This document shows, piece by piece, positions 10,626 to 23,643 of a DNA stretch of 64,000 bases (the first letter of the stretch is position 1; every line of letters starts with the position of its first letter). A program made the translations under genes and the position numbers. The stretch spans positions 434,001 through 498,000 of the forward strand of contig WBMQ01000014.1 in assembly GCA_016630905.1 (NCBI GenBank), written 5' to 3'. Below the pieces are notes generated by a model, which had not been told where the DNA came from, did no database searches, and saw nothing but the letters and a program-made list of their open reading frames with translations. The stretch is from Capillidium heterosporum. Lineage: Eukaryota > Entomophthoromycota > Entomophthoromycetes > Entomophthorales > Capillidiaceae.

Positions 10626-13600
10626 TAATAATTGAAGGATTTGGGATTTTCGTTTACTAAATCAGTGTTCCTGTAGAAAAGTTAATAACTCATATATAAT
10701 TTTGAATGAATTTATTACTTGTATCTTAATTGAGTCGACATAGGTACTAAATTAAAAATATTAACATTCGTTGTTATTTTATAAGATATAATGTGCTTTA
10801 CATAAACATCGCTTCTAAAATTCATAAATGATTTCTCAAGTCGGACTAATTCCACAAGAAATACAATTCTAAACTAGTTGAAAAATGTTTAAAGTTGTAC
10901 TTACTTTATGTAGCCCACTATCTTTAGTCTGAATTCCTAATAAAGCCTAGTAAAGTAAATTAAAATAAATTTTAGTAGCTAATGTACCTGCTGCTTTTTT
11001 TGTTATATTTTCTTGGAATTGTAAACCTCACTTTTAGTTGAAATGTAATTGGAAGTGGCACTAGGTAAGGCTTCTCATTTGTAAATCGATAAGTTGGTGC
11101 TCTTCACTGAATTGAAACTAATAAATTGTTAAACAAAATTCTATAGATATAACTTTACGCTAGGTTTTGGCATTCAGCATGTTATCTGCTTAGTTGATAT
11201 TTTATTAAAATTTAAAATGAACAAATTAAAGGAAAGAGAAATAGCTTACTTTAAAGTATCCTGTACTCTTATGAACATTCCATTTGATCTTTTCGTCTGC
11301 ATATTAGTTGAATTTTTAGAAAACTTGATTGGAATTTAGCAAGCTTTGTTTTTTGGATTTACAAAACCTCAAGCTTGATTTGAAAGATTTTATCACAACC
11401 AAGATTAGAGTAAATCCACATCTTACTTTCGTACCAATTTAACTGTCGATATAGGAAGTCCTTACTCATACTGAAACGAAGTAAAGGAATAGATAACGAA
11501 GGTTTTAAAGTAAATTTCATCAATATAGAAATACTTATCAGATAGAATACTTTTGAATTTCATATAGAACCGACTATCAAACGTGATTCCATCATAGAAT
11601 CCCTTCAAAATTTAGACTTCACCAGCTTCGATAAGGTTATCAAGTGCTTTGTTGATACCAATCCGCTTTTAGAATGAGCATTTAAACAATGCAACTACTT
11701 CATATCCACTGCAAAAGGAAAAGGAAATAACATCCAAATCAGTGATTGTAAGTTTATTTTAATGTTTTCAAGCTAAATTTACTGTAGCCTTAGTTATGTA
11801 CTCAAGTAGTAACCTACATTTATCATCAAGGGAGACATGCGAATTTTATGAGGTATATATTTCTATTAGCTATTGTCATTTTAAACTGAAAGAAGAATAA
11901 AAGGTTAACAATGAAGGTTTAGATAGCTTACGAGTTTTTCGAATAGGTGAAAATGATAGATTTATTGCCATTAGTTTTAGTAACTTATGATAAGAATGTA
12001 AGTATCTTAAGCCTATACAATATAGCCAGGATGGATCTAATCCTCCACCTCTTTTACTGTAGCAGGACCTGTACAATAGTCTTTATGTCTTCGATGTTTC
12101 ACAGAGAGTTAGTTCATACAGAAAGTGAGTTGATGGCAGTTATTTACATCAAAGACGCAAAATCAATCTTCCCAAGAAAGCGATGCAAGGAAGGTAAATT
12201 CAACTTTGTCAACAAAATATTAAAGAAAATGTATTTCAAGGTTTTCTTCAAGTCTCATCACAACCGTCTACTAAAGATGTATAGCTAAGCTTTAATTGAA
12301 CCTTGAATATAGCTTTGTAAACTTCTATTCAATTCTATCTAAGCTGACGAAGCTAGGTCTGAATCTTGAACTCTATTACATCTTTTAAATTAGTGGCAAG
12401 CTCGATCTGGGAAAGCTAGCCAATTTCATCCTCAGGTAGCACAATCCAAAACTAGAAGACTACGTTGCCAACCTTTCCCGGCTTATAAAATCTATTCAAT
12501 TTATCAGCGCTGACATGGATATTCTCTACACAACTAATTTTAACCAACCCTCTATTGCAAGCTAGCTTGAATACATTCGAGTCCGACCTTTCAAGGCGGC
12601 TTTCAATTCATTCAACCAAGACTTTCGAAAATAGTTATGGACTATACGATCAAAGCGTTGGACCAGACTTTATCGGCTGCACTCTGAAACTTCATACTCA
12701 TCTTTCTCAATGACAAGTATAAATGCTTTAGCTATTTAGTTGGACTATTTTAAGCTGATTTCAAATTTGAATGTAGAGAGATCTATATGCCGTTTGAAAA
12801 ATGAATTCTCAACGTGAAAGCAAGTAATCCAAAGGCAAGTATCAATACTATCAAGAAGTCAAAGTTATCTCAAGTGACCGAACAATCGAATGGGTGTAAA
12901 GAATCTACATCTAAACTTAACCTAGCTAGCCCTATTAGGTAATTTCTCTATATATCAACAAGATTGAATGAAACAATTAGAAAGGAAAGATACCTGAAAA
13001 ACTTAATCTGATTTAATAAAAGTATGTGTTTTTTATTCCGATATATCAATTCAAAGTCCAATAAGATCGGTTTTGGTGGCTGTATTATATTTTCATAGTC
13101 GTCTTCGTTTTTGTATGTACTTTTTTGGTTTTCATATCCTTTTCCAAAGAGTATATCGAGCTAGACTTGATCATTTCCTATCATTCCTTCTTTCCGGTAG
13201 AGTGCAGGCTACTACATCATCCATGATAGTTATTCTTTGTAGATTGAATGTGTTGGTTCAAATTGAAAATTTACCTGTAAGTTTTATATGTAGCAGCCAG
13301 TTTAAAGAGTATTCATCTGTTCCATTTATATTGTCTAATTTTGATTAGAGAAATGCAAACATATAGTAAAGCCAAATGCGGTACTTAAGCCATCAAAACA
13401 TCCACCATATCATTTCCATTTCTTGTATACTGTTTGAATTGAATATTTTTATGGCAGATTCAAAGCATATAAAAGGAAGTATATGCAGTGCCAAGCCTAT
13501 TCCTATATAATTTCGATTGCTTGTGTATAAATTGAATCAATGTAAGCGCTTACATTTGATTAAATTGATATAGTTTATAGGAAAGCCATATTTGAAAAAT

Positions 13601-14954
13601 GGGCACAAAGCATTTCAATAGAGCCATCGTCAAAAATTTAATACAATGGTAAATAAATAGGTAAAGTATATTATACTTCAACTCTGCACCTTCTGATCCT
13701 TCGTGACCTTCCCATAAGGCTCCATGAATTTAACCAGTATATCTTGTCCTACTTTTTTAATAAATATCAATAAGCTACATCCAACTTGGCCTAAGCCTAT
13801 TGAAAGAACTTTTATGTCAAGTCGAACATCTTTCACATCTCTTTAAGCTATCGTTTCTACAGTCATGTAAACTCATGGGACATTGGTAAAGCTCAAGTTT
13901 GGAGGTATCCAATAGTTGGAGTTGCTAATCATTCTCGTTTTGAGCATAGCAATCTAAGATAAAGTAAAAGTGTCCAATAGAATGATTGCCAGCACCAAAT
14001 CCTAAAGTTTGGAGGGGAACTGTTGGCTCGAGTGATTAGCTACAGCTGCAAATGAAGGTGTAGGTCGTAATAGATTGAGAGTGGAACTCATGGCTACGCT
14101 TCTTGGATGGAAGCTTCCATTAAGAGTTCGTTTTACTCACAACAGCTTTACTTACTCGGCTTCATACTAGCTGCACAGAATAGGCGGGATTATTGATAGG
14201 TTGGTTTATAGAAAATTTGCATGAGCACCTCAACGAATTTGAAGATGAATAGGTTCTACTGAATGGATATTTGATCTCAAGTCCATTAACAGAAGTCCAA
14301 ACTAGCTGCCCAAGTTGGACAAGTTGAGTGGATTACGGAAAATAAATATACCGGAGCCACCAATAGAATCTAATTGGAACAGCAGCCAATAATTGCCTTT
14401 AACAGTCTACCCAATAAACTTCAAATAGCCCACTTGTTTTGAGAGGAATATACTTGCGCAATCGAATCGGCCACTTTCTAAAAGCGGAAATTCAGCTAAA
14501 TGTTTAACGTAACACATAACCTATTTAACACAACACTGACGCAATGCACTATAGACAATCCTACTTCAGCTATTGGCCAAAGTGATAATTCAAAGATGAA
14601 ATCGAAATGGATTTTGTTTTCAACTTTTGGATCTGGGATTTAATTGGCCACACCATTTTATTTGATATATATGGTATTGCACCGAGATACTAGTTATCGG
14701 TGAAATTCTGAATCAAATAAATTGAACACAGACAGGTGTACTATTGGCTAAGAGAATATGAAAGGCATACCTTCCATAATGCTAATCCATTGGCAGAAGC
14801 CAAATACCAAAATCACCATCCCTAGCTGAAAATTCCCAAAAGCTATTGGACAACGAGAGAAATGTAAGCTTCTTGGACTCAGGCTACAAATCATTGGCTC
14901 AAGCTCCAATTTGAATTAAAGTTTCGATTCCACAGAACACTTGCTGCTAAAATG
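10626..14954. other. Long gene-poor stretch with weak coding relics
   Basis: No intact gene is recognised across 4.3 kb. Open frames at 11947-12288 (+, 113 codons, basic C-terminus) and 13073-13348 (+, 91 codons) match no family. A frame at 12389-12739 (+) of 117 codons has protein-like composition but three internal stops, so it may be a decayed gene. The region could be a graveyard of old paralogues like the F-box copies at 21-25 kb, but I could not match it to them. Confidence 0.4.
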
Positions 14955-14962
14955 TATAAAAG
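14955..14962 (+). promoter_or_regulatory. TATA box of the orphan gene at 15 kb
   Basis: TATAAAAG lies 85 bases upstream of the ATG at 15040. A close TATA element argues that the following frame-broken gene was, or is, transcribed. Confidence 0.45.
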
Positions 14963-15039
14963 GACCAGCTTTTGAATTTTTGCACCTAAAATTTAAAAAT
15001 TCAGACAAATTTTCTCAGTGCAAAGCCAAAATTTTCACC

Positions 15040-16125
15040 ATGCACTCGAAACAGAACAAGCCGACACCGAAACGACTACGAACAACATTCCTTTTCGGAA
15101 CACAGCAGACAGTCACATGATACATCCCACGAAGAACTTATCCTCGAAGATGGTGAGCAATTATACACCAGTAATGATAAGTCCGATGAGATTGTTAATG
15201 CTCATGAAGCCACCTTCAACGAAGATGCATTCGTAGACGCTATCCCAGCAAATGATATTGAATCCGGTAGAACCTGTGCAGTCCTTCCAGCCCAAACTCA
15301 TCAAGTCAACCTAAACGACCATGTCAGCTTAGATCACACCTTTGCTAACCATAGCACCAGCGCAAATATGGACCTCAGCGCTACTTTCCGTTCCTGACGA
15401 TATCTTCGACTCTTCTATCTCTTCCTTTGTAGCTGAACTATGTGACCCTAGATTCAATACGGACGATGAGCTTGATTTCCATGTAAGCCTCGGGAAAGTC
15501 GACTCCGATCAAATGCAGCAAGCCGATGCTCGACGCAAGTATAACAACCAAGAGATACTGCAGATGAGCAACGCCCAAGTTGCCGATTTGAATTGCAGCG
15601 AAATTGAAGGTTTCTCTGACACTATGAACGAGGAGATGATGGACAAACTCACTGCCCACTTAAACTACCCCAACTTGGAAGACCAGGTTAACAGTGCCAA
15701 CTCTCAGCTTGATAAAGGCGACTGCCGACTATAACAGTGACGACAGTTGGCCCTTGGGCATTACCTTGGAAGAGCTTCGTAGGCCTAAAGCTATGTCCTT
15801 CGCTACCGTTTCCCCCACAAACAGTGATAAAAAACTACGCATCAACAGCATCGACCCCACATCTAGTCCTCACATAGTCCAACGGGTAGACATAGAAAAC
15901 ATTGACTTTGAACCCTGCCAGCATCTCTACCCAGCCACCACTACCAACCACACTCAAAGTAAAGAAGGTGAGCCAACCTGCAATGATCAACATAGTACCA
16001 GTTTTAAAGGGGACAGTGCTGCTCAAGATGAAGCTAATAGGACTGTCAATTCTAAACGTAAAAACAAGTGCAAAATTGAGTTCCACTTCAACTCCGACGC
16101 TGGAGATTTGGATGGGAATTTCTAA
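15040..16125 (+). CDS. Orphan acidic, disordered protein (three +1 frame breaks)
   Basis: Not recognised. The reading runs from ATG 15040 (basic start, NKPTPKRLR) through three successive frames to the TAA at 16123-16125. The switches lie near 15090-15119, 15391-15396 and 15714-15735, each skipping one base forward (+1), which gives about 360 residues. All segments share the same composition, rich in Asp, Glu, Ser, Thr and Asn (for example SHEELILEDGEQLY, PDDIFDSSISSFVAELCD, MNEEMMDKLTAHLNYPNLED). They end in a basic patch, SKRKNKCK. This looks like an intrinsically disordered regulator, perhaps with acidic activation-like segments, but no domain supports a function. No homologue in the window fixes the exact break sites. 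A TATA box precedes it. Confidence 0.5.
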
Positions 16126-17218
16126 TCAGGGCAGGTATGGGTTCGTTTGATCATTATTTAATTTGTTGTTGTTATAGTTGCACCGTTATTTTCACATATG
16201 TATATTAAAGCTAGTATTTCACATGCTTTTAAAATTTTAAATACATGCTTTTAATTATTTAGTTGTTTCAACCTTACTACAATTTATACGCCTAATAGAT
16301 CTATACAATTAGTTAGTCTGATCCAACTTCAGTCCAGAATTTCTACAAAGCTGATTAAAATTACTGCTGATATAGGATTCCAAGCTTCAGAATTCATTAC
16401 GCAGATAAACTAATGTACTTCCAGTTCAACGTACGGTTACAAACTAAAAATTAGGTAGTAACGTCAAATTCAAACAAATTAAGTGTATATGTTTAGTTGA
16501 ATTCGTATCCTATCAGAACAATTCCACAGTGAGCGTATGCTTAGCCTAAAGAACAGGAAGCTTACAAGTCTAACGCTTACTAAGAAAAGCTATCACAGCT
16601 AGCAAGCTATTAAGCATATATCAGTATTGATTTGTATATACTTTTCATTACCAACAGCTGGTATTTATCCATTCCCAAAATTCCAACAGTAGATCGAAAT
16701 CATTAGAAATTGCAGTCCAATCGATTTGGTATTGTGTAGACGTAGTAAATTGAGCCAGTTACCTAGCACCTTGGTGCAAGCAAGGTAGTTTGATTAGCAC
16801 TTCTTCCTTTCCTAACCTAGATCTTGGGGGTAAAAAGAAAGCAGTGTTTTGTACAAAGCTTAAAGATGTATAAAGTCATTAGGTTGTAATACGAACTAAA
16901 CCCAATCCACATCTAGTATAGTGAAGGCATCATTTAAGATAAAAAGGATTGATATCCAAATGTTTGAATGAAGTCAAGTTCTCTATAGGAAGGCAAACTT
17001 TAAGCCAACCAACGACTGGCGAAAATGTATATGAATAATCAAACTGATAGGAGAATTAAAATTGATGGTACTAACTGCAAATTCATTTATAAACTTCAAC
17101 CATTGGTTCAAAACTTTAAAAAAGCATAGTAAATTGAAACATACACATCAAATAAAATATAGAGCAATAAATTATTTATAAAATAAAAAAGCAGCTCATC
17201 TATACATTCTAACAAGTC
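16126..17218. other. Intergenic spacer, nothing recognised
   Basis: AT-rich 3' regions of two convergent genes (the orphan and NMA111). No coding or RNA feature is supported. Confidence 0.5.
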
Positions 17219-20200
17219 TCAATACCGCGTACACCTCCATCCCGAAACCTCAAGTTCACATCGCTCCAACATCCAAGTGGGCCAGAAATTGAAATCCAAC
17301 TTCAATGTTAGCACTTTAACGTCGCCTGAACGACTTACCGTTGTAATCCTAACGTACCCTTCTTCCTCATCTGTATGATCAAGGTGCAACACCGTGTCCA
17401 AAAAGTGCTGCATATTCAGAACTTCGACGTCGTTAATTTGAGTAATCCATACTCCAGGATGTAGGCCAAACGTATTTACCGGTGATCCAAACAGCGTGCA
17501 GGCTACGTAGACCCCTTTAGGTACCTCCTTGACCTGCTCCAAAACGGCACGGGAAGGAACTTGTATCAAGGCACCGGCCCACGATACGAGCTGCTGGTTC
17601 TCCAATTGGCTTAAGGGCACCGTATCTACCACCAACTGCAAAACTTTACCATCGCGTAATACTGTCATTGTAACTTGGTTGAAATTATCGATGTAACGCA
17701 GATCGGCTATTGAGGTCATGAGGCGTCCATTAGATTCTAGGACGAGGTCGCCCGTCTTGAGGACTTTGCTGGATGGAGCGTCAGGGTTGGTAAGATTGAG
17801 TACATATAGGAAGCTTTGCTTGGCCTCGGGATCAGCTTCGACCTTGTTGACCCAACTGGCGTCCAGACCTAAAGTGCGAGCAGCTGCTAGTCGGATGGTC
17901 CAAAATTCGACTTCCAACGAGTGGACGATGGGGGCCTCACCGAGTTGTAGACTATGCAGTACCGGCTTGAGGACGTGGATGTCCAAGCCCTGCATGACGG
18001 CGACATCCTTACCTTCATCGTCTTGATAGCTGTAGTTGACCCACATGGCCTTGACTTTACCGCTATTGTCGACTAAAACACCACCTTGTGACGACACGGT
18101 AGCTTCCAGCTTCAAGCCTTCGACGTTGGTGGCACGCCAACGGGGAGGTGTACATTCCTTAGTACTGATGGGGTCACGTCCCGAAACCTTGGTCTTCTTG
18201 ATAAGGGTCGTATGATCGGCAGCTACACCGACAAAAGTGACGTCGTCGCCCACCTTGAGTCGCTCGCCATCCAAGTCTAACTCAGCTTCAAGTACGGCAG
18301 TATCTCCGATTAAACTGACATCATAGCTGATGACGGCCAAGTTGTAGGTCGGATGTAAGTATTTCAATTTACCGGGGATGACTATTGAAGAAGCAAAGGT
18401 GACGAAGATGTCGCCGATTCCGATGGGGACCGTGTCTCGATCGCAGACTACTAGACCTAACTTGGCATCGACGATGAGTCCAGCGCCGTAGAACTGAGTA
18501 CCCTTCATGCCATCGATGAGGTAGGGGATATGGAAGTCGATGGTGACGATGGCGGGGACGACTTTAGTTTCGGGCCCATCGCCCTGGATGCGTGGCAGTA
18601 TAGCGGTTGAAGGTGTGTATGAGTGGACAGAAGGTGGTGGCGGCATAACTCTGAAGTTCCACCGGCCAGTCGAGTCATCTCGCGTAGCAACTTTGAAAGG
18701 GATTCCAGTGTCGGTCGACGTGCATGATCATAACCTTCTCTTTGCCGGGTCGTCGCAACGAAAAGAATCTGATAGGTACGCGAGCTCCATCGGGTAACGT
18801 CTTGACGGCTTCGGCAAAGGAATCCAAATCGGGGGTGGGGATGTGGTTGACGGCCAGAACTATGGAATCACGATAGCAAGTAGCTGATCCCAACATGTGA
18901 CCCGAAGAAGCGACATAAACTCCTTTGACCGGTAGGTTGTAGCTTCGAGCTAACTGGTATGAAAAGCTGTTCAAGATACCTCCACCTACCTCTACGAATT
19001 TGTCGGGTGTTACACTATGTAGATCCTGGACCTTTACTTTGATATCGACAACCTTACCGTTACGTACTATCTGCAACACTACAGTCGAATCCACTCGCTC
19101 ATCCAAGATACAGAACAGGCTGATGAAATTGTCGATCAATTCACCTTCCATTTTGTAAATAATGTCTCCTGGTAGCATCACCTTGTCAGCCGGACCTTCG
19201 GGTAGGATCTGACTGGCAACTAACAGACCAGTACCTAACTTGAACCTCTGTCTTACCTCACGTTCCAATCCCTTAGGTAGACCTAGCCTTCGCACTTCAT
19301 CGTAGGGCAGGTGTAGAAACTCGGTCTGCAAAGTACCTCGGGTAACCTTCCTTCCATTTCGAATGAGATTCAGTGCTCGCTGCACGCGGTCCAACGGTAG
19401 ATAGTAACTCGACGATGCCTTGTTGGACCCACCAGCGTTCAGAGCGATGGCGTCGCCCTCGATATCTAGCACTGGGGAACCAGAGCTACCACCTGACGTC
19501 CCACTGGCAGCTTGCAAGTAAAAGGTGTTGAAGTCGTTGAACTTCTCCCTTACCGTAGTCAGGAGCCTTACGATCGAGTCGAGCCAACGTGCCAGCTAGA
19601 ATGGAAAGTTTCTCACCAGCGTTGTTACCTACGACCCTAATATCCAAACCTACCTTAGCTTTGTGCGGTGCCAGCTTGATGGGGTTAAGCTCCATAAACT
19701 GCACTTTACTGGGATCGAACTTCAAGAAACCAAAGTCGTGTACCGGGTCCCGGTAGATGGGCAAGAGCTCGACCTCTTCATAATTAGGTAAAATGCCTTG
19801 GGCGACAATGGGGGCTGGCGAGACGACGTGTCTATTCGTTAGCAAAATACCTAACTTGGCGTCGACGATGAACCCGGTTGCGCAGTAGGAGCCACTAGAC
19901 TCGGTATCAAAACTCCGTACGTGGTTGGCTCGAATAGAGATAATAGATTGGACGGCCTTCTGCAAGGTAGGTTCCCAGTTGGGAGTAGGTTTGGCGTTAA
20001 ATTTGTTGTTGTTTTGAAGCTGCTTGAACATAGGGGAACAGCTACCTGCATCTAAGTTCAAGGTGAAGGTGGGTAGAGAGCTTATTGATCTGCGCCTATT
20101 TTGGTTGATCAGTAAAGCGTTGTTTACTTTGTCATCTATAGGCTGCTGTTGGCTGGTTATGGGGCTTAGATATCCAGCTGTCAAGTTTTCGGAGACTGGG

Positions 20201-20295
20201 GCTAATTCGCTACTGTCTAAACATTTGATACTCAACCTACGTCTACTAGTTGAGGAGGTGGAGCCTTGAGGATAGTTGGTAGTATCTATAGTCAT
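17219..20295 (-). CDS. NMA111: Nuclear HtrA-family serine protease Nma111 (two +1 frame breaks)
   Basis: HtrA2-like protease of about 1024 residues (yeast Nma111 is 997), intronless. In yeast it is a nuclear, pro-apoptotic protease that degrades Bir1. The first protease domain shows the full triad: His156 in TNRHVV, Asp187 in DPVHDFGF, and Ser about 271 in GGSSGSP. PDZ domains follow ([16 protein letters not shown]..., [12 protein letters not shown]...). A second protease-like half ([20 protein letters not shown]) has lost the catalytic His, as in other Nma111 proteins, and a last PDZ follows. The frame is broken twice: near 19547-19549 (between DYGK and [10 protein letters not shown]) and near 18696-18701 (between DRHWN and [10 protein letters not shown]). 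Each shows one base too many, in or next to a run of three identical bases. Conservation on both sides is high, so old decay is unlikely. Confidence 0.92.
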
Positions 20296-21582
20296 ATTTT
20301 TGTTTATAATATTATTTATCGTCTATGATCGCTTGCCTAATTTGATTAATGCTGGTTGTTAGTAATGGGAAATAAGCTGAATTTGATTTTAAAATGTAAA
20401 CTTAAAACTAAATGGCTTACCTAGACCTATAAATACTTTACCACCTATTTATTCTCAAATATAAACTGATACCTGCAGCCTAATACTTTTCACCACCTTT
20501 GTTATTTTTATACTATCGGTTACTTGTTTGGTCGACATACCTGAGCTGAAAGAATGAACCTCAGAAACAAACGTAGGATTGGATTCATGTGAACCTTTAG
20601 ATTTCATTGCACTTTCCCCTTTCCCAAAGCTAACCAATGGGTTGTTAGTAGCATGCTAATTTATAGGTAGGGATAATAGTATACGCTATGTGAAGTGTAA
20701 AAATCGAATTTTCAATGCAGAACTTGAAGTTGTAATAGCAAAGCACACACCTAAGCTGACCTCGGTAAGGAACAAATTTACGAACTTCTATGCGGCGCTC
20801 TAATTCCAGACCTTATCCCAATTGAGATATTCCGCCATCTGCATATCCCTTTTCCACTTCTAATCCCGATAGCGAGCCGGCTATTTGGAGTTCACTTGGC
20901 ACTTCTAGAAACTTACCCTTCGTATCTCAAAAGGAGGCTATAGGAGTCCAAATTAAATGCATGTTTTCCTGGTAGCATATGTTTTGAGTTGGAATTCTGT
21001 AGAGGTTGAAGTATCTTTTATCTATTGAGGTGCAAATTTAATTTTTAATCATGATGTATAGCATTATATACTGCCAACCTATACAATTTTAACTTAACTA
21101 TCTTTATATGTTTTTAATATAAAGAGCACCTCAAAATCAACCCATACATGCTAGCCTAGTAGTATCCCCTTGCAAAATGAACTTCAATAGTATCTAAATA
21201 ATTATATATGCATATCTTAAAGCAAATGTATGTGAATCTAAAAGTAACTTTCAATTTATAGTTATTTATAAATATATAAATGCACTATTAAAGTTTATAT
21301 AGCTATGCAAATCACTTTGAAAAGAAACTAGTTTTACTAGGATGTGCATCAGAGTAAAGGTTTCTACTTTAGGCTATAGGATTCTTTGGATCTAACGAAT
21401 GAGACTGAGATATACTGTAACTATCAATTTCACCTATACTTATGTAACAGCGTGTTTACAATTTAGGCTTATAGAAGTTGAATGTTATGTTTATTAGAAT
21501 TTGCTAAAGAACTACCCTTAACATCAGATTTACCAGTTTATCAAAACTGTACTTGATAAAATGGTTGTAGCTTTCCTAGCTG
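20296..21582. other. Intergenic spacer upstream of NMA111
   Basis: Nothing supported. A 60-codon minus frame at 20455-20637 has no family match and no good start context. Confidence 0.45.
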
Positions 21583-22041
21583 CTAGTACTGAAATATTTG
21601 CAACTCAAAGTCCGAAGCTGGGGAAAATAGATTGGTGGGATCTTGGATGGTTGGTTTACATTCCCTTCCAAATTCCCAACTTTTCCGATACTTGAAAGTA
21701 GTTGGAACAAATTCAAATTCAAAACCGGAGCTATACATCTCAAGAGACAGTACCTTGAGGTTGGAGGAACTTAAGTTCAACAAAGAAGGTCGACAGCCCT
21801 TGAGCATTTTAAACTTCTGTCCACTACCATAAGCATAGAGTTTCTATATACTATTGGCAACACGTTTAAAGTTGATATCAGCTTGAATTGATCTGCTAAT
21901 ATTTAACGAAAAAAACATCCCTTTAGATGTAGATTATTGATAAAATTGTTCATGTTGACCCTAGTATCGTTGCTGTACAAACCTACATCAACCCTCTCCA
22001 AGTTGGGAAAGCCATTGTCTAAATTGAAGTGGTTATAAAGT
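21583..22041 (-). pseudogene. Decayed F-box/LRR paralogue A (fragment)
   Basis: Minus-strand relic of the family whose best copy lies at 30.3-31.6 kb. The upstream part reads FNLDNGFPNLERV then NNFINNLHLK, matching FNLNCDFPNLVNLV and NIINNLCLRLK of that copy. The downstream part reads FEFEFVPTTFKY, matching DFEFAMIPTTFKH. The F-box itself and the C-terminal third are missing or unrecognisable, and stops and frame changes lie between the matching blocks. It is a dead host gene fragment. Confidence 0.7.
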
Positions 22042-23643
22042 GTACAGGGGTTTAACTATTTTACATATATATCGTATTTTAGAATTAATTCTTTTAAATA
22101 GCATATCGTATATAATCAAAAGTTCTTTTTGAAATAATTTATGATGAAAAGACACTAATTCTAGTTCAGCAACCGAATTTCGAACAAATTCCTTAATACT
22201 GTAGGAAAATGAAGACTTAGGATATATGCAAATAAATAATTAGGTATTGTGCTTAAATAAAGTGCTACTCTTTTCTGAAAATCGAACACTTTACCATCTG
22301 CTTTGGCCAAGATAGAATAGCAGTTTGACTTGTATTTCAAATATTTATGTCCAAACAGTAAATATATTAATTCTATTTATACAATATATGCCTTTTATTT
22401 ATATAAGTTAATATAATAATATAAGTATAGTATCTTGAATCTACAAGTTAAGTCTTAAAAAGTAATGAAATATAGATATATATTGCAAATAATGGCTGAT
22501 ATAGAATTTTATTATATGCCTGCTAACGAGCCTTTGATGCAATAGTGGATATACGAAGCAGTCATAAATAAAAGCAATAAACGATTCAGTCACAAATACA
22601 AATACTCAAGTTTTCGAATCATAAATGAATACTCAGATGCCTTTTAAAACCTTGGAGGCATCTTTGAAGTAGGTTCTACCAAAGCCAACCCTAAATAGCT
22701 TGGCAAACTTGACTCCAGATCAAAAAATTTAGAAGAATCCCAACATTGAAAATACCTTGACTGTAAACTCAAAAGTAAAATCTTTCTCACACTTGTTGAT
22801 AATCAATTTTACTAAGCACTACTTGTTAAGTAGGATGTTGCGACATTGGATCCTACCCAACTTACGTTGAGCGGGTTGATAAATTCCAGGCACTTGATGG
22901 TAGCCCAGCCAGGATGTAGCTTAAACAACGCCTACAATTTAGGAATGTTAGTAATATGATACCAGGATCATATATATCAGCCGCTGAAAAGATTCAAATT
23001 GGAAAGCTGATAAGCTGATTCAGCATATAGTGCCAATTGTCATGGGGCTACATATCCATTATACAGTTCAGAAATCTTACCAGACCTAGTCCCGGCTTTA
23101 TCTTTAGGGTACTTAATGCTGTTGATGCTGTTTTTGAAACGGTAGCCCGATTTTCAATATTGAGACTAAACCATCGTCGAAAATTTGATTTATGTACAGT
23201 TGCATAATTCGATAGTCAAAGGATTTGAAGTATAGTCAAGTTGGACGGAATCGTAAGTAGCCGTGCCATCATCTTAAACCTTCCGAAAAAAGAGCTCTTA
23301 TACAGAGAATCAACACTTCTGGATGTTTATATGTAGGATCGTGAGATCAGGGTCAAGCAGGTATATGCTGATTTTTACTAGATCGAATGCATAGTTCAAT
23401 ATAGAAAAGTCAACGGTTAAAAATATTTTCATCGTTTGTAATAGTAAACTTGAAAAAAGTCAGTTTGAGATAAAAATTGACATCAAGTAGATGCTAAGTG
23501 AGGTTTATATCTAATCTAAAAATGGAAGTATATACTATCGATGTTTAACTGCATTTAAATTAAATTAACTTTCCAGTTATTTTGTAGCGAGTATTGAAAT
23601 AAATATATCTTAAATGTGTGTCATGTTACCATCAATAATTACA
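22042..23643. other. Spacer with possible further LRR-like relics
   Basis: No intact frame. Minus-strand text around 22650-22950 has leucine-rich, F-box-like composition but could not be aligned with confidence to the 30 kb copy. Confidence 0.35.

Noticed and set aside
12389-12739. Stop-codon reassignment (TAG read as sense) to rescue decayed frames
   Set aside because: Intact genes in the window end with TAA, TGA and TAG alike, and no conserved gene has an internal TAG. The standard code fits.
15902-16150. Alternative 82-codon frame at the end of the orphan gene
   Set aside because: Its Lys/Leu/Val-rich composition breaks with the acidic Ser/Asn-rich pattern upstream, and the other frame continues that pattern to a stop.
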